15,181 bases of DNA from the NCBI GenBank assembly GCA_002337085.1, contig DDFH01000005.1, forward strand, positions 1-15,181. The letters are read 5' to 3'. Under the pieces are notes generated by a model. It made no database searches, was not told where the DNA came from, and was given only the letters and a program-made list of their open reading frames with translations. Shown in pieces: positions 6,346 through 11,447 of the stretch. The first letter of the stretch is position 1; each line of letters starts with the position of its first letter. The DNA is from Hyphomonadaceae bacterium UBA1933 (GTDB taxonomy: Bacteria > Pseudomonadota > Alphaproteobacteria > Caulobacterales > Aquidulcibacteraceae). A program made the position numbers and the translations under genes.

Positions 6346-7464
6346 AAATGGTAGTTTCTCATTTAACTCAGGTATAATCGCATCAATCTCAGTGGTTTCA
6401 TGTAATAAAAAATCGCCAATCGCCTGTTTGAAAGAATCATTGGCTATGAAATGCCCTGAATAAGTTTTGTGGGGACGATAACCACGACTTATTTTATGCT
6501 CCCCCTGTGTGCCGGCTTCTACTTTGTGGATTTTATTACGAATCGCAAAATCAATTGCCTGATAATAGCAAGTTTCAAAGTGCAAGAAGGGTAAATCAAT
6601 ATTACAGCCCCATTGTCGGCCATATAATGTATCGCTTGAATAAAAATTGATTGCCCCCGATACATATTCAGAATCACTTTTGCCAAAAATTATAACCATT
6701 TTATCGGCAATGGTTTCCCTGATTCTTGTGAAAAATTCACGAGTTAGATAGGGAACGCCACGCCCCCATTTTCGTTCATAGGTATCGGAAATAAAGCCAT
6801 AAAGTACATCAAGGTGCGCCTCTGTGATTTCACTGCCTTGTATGGTTTGAAATTGCACTCTTTCGGCAATCTCACGGCGTTCACGTTTTATTGTTTTGCG
6901 CCGCGATGCTGTGGTTGTAGCAAGGAAGTCATCGAAGTTAGTAAAATTATCGTTCAACCACCAATATTGTAAATCTTGCCGTATCATAAATCCATTAGAT
7001 TTTATTATGTTAATATCTTGATTGTTAATGAAATTTATATGTGCGCCTGAAATATGATTGGTTTGGCAAATTTGCCGTAAAGCCAATAAAAGTGCGGATT
7101 TAGTAGAATCATCTTGAGCCAAAAGGCGATTGCCAACAACTGGTGTGAATGGCGATGCTGAAAGCAATTTCGGATAATAACGCCCCCCGGCATCTTCATA
7201 CGCCTTGGCCCAGCCTTGATCAAAAATATATTCACCTTGGGAGTGATATTTTAAATATAAGGGCATAAGGCCAACAATCTGCCCATTTTTAGAAAGTGAT
7301 AGATGCGCAATTTGCCAACCGGTTTCTACGCCCACGCATTTCGTGTCTTCTAATGCTGATAAATATTCAAAAGATGTGAATATGCTTTCGCCATTGAGCG
7401 TATTCCAGACAGACCTGTCAATTTCATGGATTGAATTATGAATTTTGCTTGTAAAATCTGTCAT
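6334..7464 (-). CDS. COG3146/DUF482 (FemAB/GNAT-like) acyltransferase-fold protein
   Basis: The 376-residue product matches the COG3146 (Pfam FemAB_like, formerly DUF482) family of predicted N-acyltransferases, whose substrate is not established. Visible family features are GWAKAYEDAGGRYYPKLLSA (84-103), SPFTPVVGNRLL (104-115), FDDFLATTTASRRKTIKRER (177-196), the YERKWGRGVPYLTREFF segment (229-245), the ALYGRQWGC-like motif LYGRQWGC (280-287), LHFETCYYQAIDFAI (294-308) and EAGTQGEHKISRGYRP (316-331). There is no signal peptide or membrane segment, so it should be cytoplasmic. The start at 7464 has AGGTGG about 10 nt upstream. The gene is convergent with adk and divergent from the CDF transporter, with 72 bp between. 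Length is normal for the family. Confidence 0.88.
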   Translation of the reverse strand: MTDFTSKIHNSIHEIDRSVWNTLNGESIFTSFEYLSALEDTKCVGVETGWQIAHLSLSKNGQIVGLMPLYLKYHSQGEYIFDQGWAKAYEDAGGRYYPKLLSASPFTPVVGNRLLAQDDSTKSALLLALRQICQTNHISGAHINFINNQDINIIKSNGFMIRQDLQYWWLNDNFTNFDDFLATTTASRRKTIKRERREIAERVQFQTIQGSEITEAHLDVLYGFISDTYERKWGRGVPYLTREFFTRIRETIADKMVIIFGKSDSEYVSGAINFYSSDTLYGRQWGCNIDLPFLHFETCYYQAIDFAIRNKIHKVEAGTQGEHKISRGYRPHKTYSGHFIANDSFKQAIGDFLLHETTEIDAIIPELNEKLPFKKG

Positions 7465-7536
7465 ATCAAATAGAAACCACCTATTAGTTACTAGAAAGAT
7501 ATTGGTCTTTTTATTTTAATGTAAAGAGTATTAATC

Positions 7537-8475
7537 ATGGGATTGCACCATCATAGTCATGATAATGATAGTCATGCGCATAGCCATGCGCACCATCATC
7601 ATGATGTGAAAGATATAGATTTTGGAAAAGCCTTTGCGATTGGCGCGATTCTAAATATTGGCTTTGTTTTAGTTGAATTTATTACAGGGATAATGATTAA
7701 GTCATTGGCATTGATTGCCGATGCCGGACATAATTTATCAGATGTAATTGGGTTGATTCTTGCATGGCTTGCTTTTATTGCCGCAAAAAAGAAGCCAGAA
7801 GGGCAGTTTACCTATGGTTATGGGCATTCAACGATTGTTGCCTCGTTCATAAATTCAATTTTCCTTTATATGGCAAGTGGCATAATTGCGTTTGAGGCAA
7901 TTAAACGTCTTTTAAATCCAGAACCCCAAGAAGGGGTTGTGATGATAATTGTTGCGGCGATTGGCGTGGTGATTAATCTTGTAACTGCATTCTTGTTTGC
8001 AGCGGGTCGCAAGCATGATTTAAATATTCGCGCGACCTTTTTGCATATGATTTATGATGGCTTGGTCTCATTAGGTGTGATTATTGGCGCAGTAATTATT
8101 ATTATTACGGGCTGGCAATGGGTTGACCCTATGCTTGGGATATTGATTGTTGGCGTGATAATTTATGGCTCGTGGGATGTTTTAAAACAAAGCTTCAAAT
8201 TATCACTTGCCGCAGCACCCGATGATATTGATATTGCCAAAGTTACCGAAACAATAAAGGCAATAAATGGCGTAAGCGATATTCATGATTTGCATGTTTG
8301 GGCATTATCAACTACGCAAAATGCACTTTCTGTTCATGTGATTGTTGAAGATTTGGCAAAAGGTCAAGAAATTCTTGATGAAATCAATCATGAATTGGGG
8401 CATGAATTTAATTTAGCCCATAATACAATCCAAATTGAAACCAATTATAATTGCGGTTTATCAACCCATATTTGA
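7537..8475 (+). CDS. CDF-family zinc/divalent cation exporter with His-rich N-terminus
   Basis: This inner-membrane proton/cation antiporter is likely to export Zn2+ (CzcD/ZitB-like). The 312-residue product has a histidine-rich N-terminal tail (residues 4-22, about 11 His), six hydrophobic segments, and two HxxxD motifs: H65-D69 in TM2 (ADAGHNLSD) and H170-D174 in TM5 (HMIYD). This His/Asp pairing is characteristic of zinc-selective CDF members. A second His-containing region, FTYGYGH at 91-97, follows the TM2-TM3 loop, and the cytoplasmic C-terminal domain has DIHDLHVWAL (248-257). The SD is weak (AAAGAG). No metal-responsive regulator gene is adjacent. The 3' end overlaps the convergent dehydrogenase gene by 15 bp. 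Confidence 0.93.
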   Translation: MGLHHHSHDNDSHAHSHAHHHHDVKDIDFGKAFAIGAILNIGFVLVEFITGIMIKSLALIADAGHNLSDVIGLILAWLAFIAAKKKPEGQFTYGYGHSTIVASFINSIFLYMASGIIAFEAIKRLLNPEPQEGVVMIIVAAIGVVINLVTAFLFAAGRKHDLNIRATFLHMIYDGLVSLGVIIGAVIIIITGWQWVDPMLGILIVGVIIYGSWDVLKQSFKLSLAAAPDDIDIAKVTETIKAINGVSDIHDLHVWALSTTQNALSVHVIVEDLAKGQEILDEINHELGHEFNLAHNTIQIETNYNCGLSTHI

Positions 8476-9570
8476 GAATGTTTCAATTTTATAGTCGCGA
8501 AGTTTTTCAAGATATTCTTCAAGACTAATAAGGGCAACACAAGGCATCGCGCCAATTGCATCTAATTTGCCGTCACATATTTTTTCGGCAAGAATAATTG
8601 CAGGAATGGTGGGTATTTGTGGGCCGTCACCATTCTTTGCAATAATTGCCCAATTTATAGTTTTTGCATTACCGCCCAAATCTTTACCACTAATTTGCAT
8701 AAACATTCCGCCATCATCGGAACCAAGAAAATTAAAAAAGTCTGCCATCCAAAGCATTGGCTTTGCATAATTTTCAAGTTTTAACGGTATGCCAAGACGT
8801 ACTAACCAAGATAAAGCCCATAAGCCAAGATGAAGGACGCCAAGTTCAAGACCTGCCCCAAATGCGATTCGCTTTATGCCATATTTAGGCGGCAATAAAT
8901 CGAGATCTGGAATATCGCAATTTGCCATCCATCTGAAACCGATTTCAGGAATTTTTTGCAAATATATATCTTGCCAACCATAAATATAAGCATTTGAACC
9001 AAAGGCAGGTTTTAATTTTCTGCCCGCATAGCCAAGGATGCCTTGGGTTGTTGCAAGACCGCGTTCAGCTTTTTGCCCTGGTGAAATGCCATATTTAACA
9101 GCTTCAATTTCGGAGAAATTCTCTTTGAAATTTTCTAATACCGCACTAGAAAGTGCTGGTACTGTACTTGCGCCGGAGATTGCAATTACATTTTGCGATT
9201 GTGAAATTGCATTAAGCGTATGAAAATGAACGACAAAATCCCGCCCATCAGCAAGATCAACATAATTAACGCCATTTAAAATGCAGGTTTTGGCAATATC
9301 ATAATTTTTATTTTGAAATGGCCCAATTGTATTTATAAGGACTTTGGGGGCAAGATTTTTAAGGCTTTCATCAAGCAAAACTTCGGCATCAAATATTGCA
9401 GATTTTATATTTGCATTTGGGAACTCTGCAATAATTGCATTAATTGCTGCATTTGCCTTGGCTTCATTGCGCCCAGATATAATTACATCATAACCATCCT
9501 TCACAAGGCTACGTGCAATACGCTTGCCAAAATTTCCATAGCCGCCAAGGATTAGAATTGAATCAGTCAA
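8461..9570 (-). CDS. Saccharopine dehydrogenase-like NAD(P)-binding protein
   Basis: The 369-residue product belongs to the saccharopine dehydrogenase NAD(P)-binding superfamily; substrate unknown. The Rossmann fold begins at once with ILILGGYGNFGKRIA, the G10-Y-G12-N-F-G15 dinucleotide motif. SGRN (32-35) after the second strand suggests NADP. NTIGPF (80-85) and YVDLADGRD (103-111) are typical of the family, and a hydrophobic stretch lies at about 238-260. I chose TTG at 9570 as the start: CGGGAAG (9585-9579) is 8 nt upstream and the resulting MTDSILILGG fits the fold. The TTG at 9606 would add 12 residues with no clear SD. It overlaps the upstream DUF4166 gene by 8 bp, so the pair is probably co-translated. 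True lysine-pathway saccharopine enzymes are unlikely. Confidence 0.82.
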   Translation of the reverse strand: MTDSILILGGYGNFGKRIARSLVKDGYDVIISGRNEAKANAAINAIIAEFPNANIKSAIFDAEVLLDESLKNLAPKVLINTIGPFQNKNYDIAKTCILNGVNYVDLADGRDFVVHFHTLNAISQSQNVIAISGASTVPALSSAVLENFKENFSEIEAVKYGISPGQKAERGLATTQGILGYAGRKLKPAFGSNAYIYGWQDIYLQKIPEIGFRWMANCDIPDLDLLPPKYGIKRIAFGAGLELGVLHLGLWALSWLVRLGIPLKLENYAKPMLWMADFFNFLGSDDGGMFMQISGKDLGGNAKTINWAIIAKNGDGPQIPTIPAIILAEKICDGKLDAIGAMPCVALISLEEYLEKLRDYKIETFSNMG

Positions 9571-10159
9571 TATAAAAACTTCCCGAATATGAATAGAGCT
9601 TACCAAAGAGAAAGTGCTTTATTTCCATATACATTTCAAAATTATTGTCATCAATTGCGCGTTCATACGCCCAACCGCAACCAATGATGAATTCGATTGG
9701 CAGACGTATAGGCTTTCCAAATAATTTTATAAAATACCCTCGATGCAAAAGCAAAATTTGCTTGTCTTTATATTCAAACTTACATCCCCAACCGATGCCA
9801 CTTTTCGTCCATTCAATAATAAGATTATTATTTATGGGTTCCATTTTAGAATTGAAATAACGTATTTTATTGGGAAAATGAAATACACGCTCGAAACGAA
9901 AGCAATTATCATTCTCATCGCTTTTAAATTTTACCAAAACCTCAATATTATTGCCTTCTTGGCTGATTAAAGTTTGGGTAAAGGAAAAAAATGGTGCCAA
10001 TGGACGCAATATTGATGCAATCGATACATTCATAACGCCTTTTGCTTGCGTGATGTCATTTGAATAGGCTCGGTTTTGATAATGTTTTTTGAATATGGTT
10101 GGCATTTCTTGCCAATCATTTCCGAATATTTTTTCAAAGATTGGTTGATTTTTACCCAT
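9563..10159 (-). CDS. DUF4166 domain-containing protein
   Basis: The 198-residue product looks like a DUF4166 protein, a family of unknown function often found next to or fused with saccharopine-dehydrogenase-like proteins (from memory). Supporting features are the N-terminal Leu/Ile-Phe-Gly-xx-W region with HYQNR (26-30), the middle RFERVFHFP (88-96), the GCKFEYKDKQILLLHRGY stretch (125-142), PIRLPIEFIIGCGWAYE (150-166), and the C-terminal MEIKHFLFGKLYSYSGSF (178-195), which resembles the family's end. No signal peptide or membrane segment is clear. The ATG at 10159 has no good SD. It overlaps the dehydrogenase gene by 8 bp and is divergent from the DUF2269 gene by 64 bp. Family assignment is by pattern recall, so moderately sure. 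Confidence 0.7.
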   Translation of the reverse strand: MGKNQPIFEKIFGNDWQEMPTIFKKHYQNRAYSNDITQAKGVMNVSIASILRPLAPFFSFTQTLISQEGNNIEVLVKFKSDENDNCFRFERVFHFPNKIRYFNSKMEPINNNLIIEWTKSGIGWGCKFEYKDKQILLLHRGYFIKLFGKPIRLPIEFIIGCGWAYERAIDDNNFEMYMEIKHFLFGKLYSYSGSFYID

Positions 10160-10223
10160 ATTTCAAGAATCACTAAATAGCTGTATCCAAGCCACAATGT
10201 ATATTTTTTGATCAATACCGCAA

Positions 10224-10685
10224 ATGGATTACCTGACTTTAAAAACAATTCACGTCATTAGCTCGACAATATTGTTCGGAACCGGCATCGGATCCACATT
10301 TTATATGTTTATGGCGAACCGTAGAAAACAGATTGCAGAGATGGGGTTTGCCGTTAAATTTGTGGTTATTGCCGATTATTTGTTTACAACCCCTTCGGTG
10401 ATTGTACAGCTAATAACAGGTCTTTGGATGATGAATATTAACGGCCTAGATTTTACGCAAAAATGGCTGTGGTGGGGGTTGGCTTTATATTTTTTTGCGG
10501 GAATATGTTGGCTTCCAGTGGTCTATATTCAAATCCAAATGGAAAAACTTTTACAAGAAGCGAAAAGGGAAGGGCGGCTTTCTGAAAAATATTGGAAATT
10601 GGACTTTTGGTGGATATTGCTAGGAAGCCTTGCTTTTCCGGCAATAATTGTTGTTTTTTGGCTGATGGTAAATAAGCCAACATAA
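10224..10685 (+). CDS. DUF2269 family four-helix integral membrane protein
   Basis: The 153-residue product matches the DUF2269 family of predicted inner-membrane proteins; function unknown. It has four hydrophobic segments, at about 5-28, 47-70, 81-104 and 127-149. Characteristic motifs are KTIHVISSTILFGTGIGSTF (7-26), ADYLFTTPSVIVQLITGLWM (50-69), CWLPVVYIQIQMEKL (95-109) and a C-terminal VFWLMVNKP. The ATG at 10224 lacks a clear SD. It is divergent from the DUF4166 gene, so a shared 64-bp promoter region may drive both sides. A role tied to the neighbouring dehydrogenase is an inference from context only. Confidence 0.85.
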   Translation: MDYLTLKTIHVISSTILFGTGIGSTFYMFMANRRKQIAEMGFAVKFVVIADYLFTTPSVIVQLITGLWMMNINGLDFTQKWLWWGLALYFFAGICWLPVVYIQIQMEKLLQEAKREGRLSEKYWKLDFWWILLGSLAFPAIIVVFWLMVNKPT

Positions 10686-10745
10686 AAACAGCGGGTTTAT
10701 CTGTAATTAATCAATTAGTTTTACACAAATAACCGCATTTGGGAC

Positions 10746-10774
10746 TTGAAACTTAAATCAATGCCCTTTATTTG
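10746..10774 (+). promoter_or_regulatory. Candidate promoter of tRNA-Gln
   Basis: TTGAAA (10746-10751) and TATTTG (10769-10774) with a 17-nt spacer resemble a sigma-70 promoter and would start transcription about 10 nt before the mature tRNA at 10791. The -10 box is only a fair match. The 105-bp gap from the DUF2269 stop to the tRNA holds no gene and no convincing terminator. Confidence 0.35.
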
Positions 10775-10790
10775 CACTGCTTCAAATCAT

Positions 10791-10865
10791 TGGGGTGTCG
10801 CCAAGCGGTAAGGCACCGGTTTTTGGTACCGGCATTCGGAGGTTCGAATCCTCCCACCCCAGCCA
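10791..10865 (+). tRNA. tRNA-Gln (anticodon TTG), CCA encoded
   Basis: A full cloverleaf can be drawn: acceptor TGGGGTG with CACCCCA, D-arm GCC/GGC, anticodon stem CCGGT/ACCGG around the loop TTTTGGT giving anticodon TTG, and T-arm GGAGG/CCTCC around TTCGAAT. The discriminator is G and the 3' CCA is encoded. The anticodon UUG reads CAA and, by wobble, CAG. The 75-nt length is normal. It is followed at once by an intrinsic terminator. Confidence 0.97.
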
Positions 10866-10870
10866 TAAAA

Positions 10871-10895
10871 CACCCGCCTTAAGGGCGGGTTTTTT
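10871..10895 (+). terminator. Intrinsic terminator of tRNA-Gln
   Basis: ACCCGCC (10872-10878) pairs with GGCGGGT (10884-10890) around a 5-nt loop, and six Ts (10890-10895) follow. It lies 6 nt after the tRNA CCA end, so the tRNA is a single-gene transcription unit at its 3' side. Confidence 0.9.
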
Positions 10896-11024
10896 ATTGC
10901 CTGAATGCTTTTTGATTTAAACCAATTCGTTTTATTATAATCATTTGATTATGTGAATCCTGATTAGTTGCAAAATACAAATAAAGCTAAATATAGATTC
11001 TATTTTTTGATATTGAAATACACG

Positions 11025-11075
11025 TGCATTTTATGCGAAATTGCATTGTTTTTTATGCAACTACCCTTTGCATTG
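11025..11075. repeat. Cluster of TGCAT motifs
   Basis: GCAT-TTT-ATGC (11026-11036), TTGCAT with ATGCAA (11041-11046, 11055-11060, 8-nt spacer), and a further TTGCATTG at 11068-11075, identical to 11041-11048, crowd into 51 bp. Repeats of one short palindromic motif suggest a protein binding site or a small RNA hairpin. AT-rich background makes chance occurrence possible. Confidence 0.35.
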
Positions 11076-11138
11076 ATGATACACATAAATAAAAGAACAG
11101 ATAAGACTGTATAAAAATAAAAAAATAATAAACGCAAA

Positions 11139-11168
11139 TTGACACGTAAAAAAACCAATATTTACAAT
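11139..11168 (+). promoter_or_regulatory. Strong sigma-70-like promoter, 280 bp upstream of ompA
   Basis: A perfect TTGACA (11139-11144) is followed after 18 nt by TACAAT (11163-11168), five of six matches to the -10 consensus. It is the best promoter match I saw in the window. Transcription would start near 11175, giving either a 270-nt ompA leader or an independent small RNA ending near the T7 tract at 11401-11407. Confidence 0.5.
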
Positions 11169-11195
11169 GACGAAAATAGCTTTCTTTGTGAATAG

Positions 11196-11212
11196 CGCTT
11201 GTAAATCAAGCG
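11196..11212. repeat. Perfect 6-bp inverted repeat CGCTTG-N5-CAAGCG
   Basis: CGCTTG (11196-11201) and CAAGCG (11207-11212) are separated by TAAAT. It has no flanking T-tract on either strand, so it is not a terminator. It lies about 20 nt inside a transcript from the 11139-11168 promoter and would form its 5' stem-loop. Otherwise it could be an operator. Confidence 0.45.
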
Positions 11213-11232
11213 GAATAAAATAGACCATTTGT

Positions 11233-11258
11233 TGAACGGTTTGTTCATAATTCGTTCA
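11233..11258. promoter_or_regulatory. Operator-like TGAAC/GTTCA repeats
   Basis: TGAAC (11233-11237) and GTTCA (11243-11247) form an inverted repeat with a 5-bp spacer, and a third GTTCA half-site follows at 11254-11258, 11 bp from the second, one helical turn. This spacing suits a dimeric regulator with an extra half-site. The regulator cannot be named from sequence. Confidence 0.4.
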
Positions 11259-11350
11259 GTATCTGTGCTATTGCTGCAACATTGCACTAAATATAGCTAA
11301 AATATGCCTCAAAATGATGTTAAACGACAAGGGTATAACAAACAAAAAGG

Positions 11351-11378
11351 TTGACCATTTTATACTTTTCGCTATTGA
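11351..11378 (+). promoter_or_regulatory. Candidate proximal ompA promoter
   Basis: TTGACC (11351-11356), a 16-nt spacer and TATTGA (11373-11378) make a fair sigma-70 match. A start near 11385 would give a leader of about 63 nt that begins with the TATAGCG...CGCTATA hairpin. The -10 region overlaps the first copy of the CGCTAT repeat. Confidence 0.4.
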
Positions 11379-11424
11379 GATAGATGAAACGTTTATAGCG
11401 TTTTTTTAAGCGACTTTCGCTATA
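11370..11424 (+). promoter_or_regulatory. Mutually exclusive hairpins around a T7 tract in the ompA leader
   Basis: CGCTAT occurs at 11370-11375 and 11418-11423, with its complement ATAGCG between them at 11395-11400, directly followed by T7 (11401-11407). Pairing of the first copy gives a terminator-like hairpin ending in T7. Pairing with the second copy extends to 7 bp (TATAGCG 11394-11400, CGCTATA 11418-11424) and places the T7 in the loop. A third option, AGCGA-CTT-TCGCT (11409-11421), also competes. The ompA SD AGAGGGA is at 11434-11440. The stems are short, so function is uncertain. Confidence 0.4.
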
Positions 11425-11447
11425 TTACTTAAAAGAGGGAAATACCC

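Larger units (their letters stand above)
10896..11447. other. 550-bp AT-rich non-coding region upstream of ompA
   Basis: This stretch between the tRNA terminator and the ompA start holds no ORF longer than about 31 codons and no recognised gene. It is very AT-rich and carries several inverted repeats, two sigma-70-like promoters and a T-tract flanked by alternative hairpins, each listed separately. This is far longer than the other intergenic gaps in the window, suggesting complex ompA control or an unannotated small RNA. I do not recognise a known RNA family here. Confidence 0.6.

Noticed and set aside
7465..7536. Metal-responsive operator between the COG3146 and CDF genes
   Set aside because: No convincing inverted repeat or known metal-regulator motif is visible in this 72-bp gap.
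8461..9570. True lysine-pathway saccharopine dehydrogenase
   Set aside because: Only the NAD(P)-binding fold is recognisable; the neighbours (DUF4166, DUF2269) are not lysine genes, so a specific lysine role is unsupported.
10030..10248. 72-codon minus-strand frame covering the DUF4166 start and the divergent gap
   Set aside because: It overlaps both the DUF4166 and DUF2269 genes in wrong frames and has no recognisable domain; it would also remove the divergent promoter region.
10453..10683. 76-codon minus-strand frame inside the DUF2269 gene
   Set aside because: Antisense to a gene with clear membrane-protein family motifs; no SD or family likeness.
10791..10865. tRNA-Gln as an integration (att) site for a mobile element
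   Set aside because: No integrase gene and no repeat of the tRNA 3' end is present in the window, so there is no evidence of insertion.
11167..11223. 18-codon ORF starting in the -10 box of the upstream ompA promoter
   Set aside because: Its ATG overlaps the -10 element, so the transcript from that promoter would not include it, and there is no SD.
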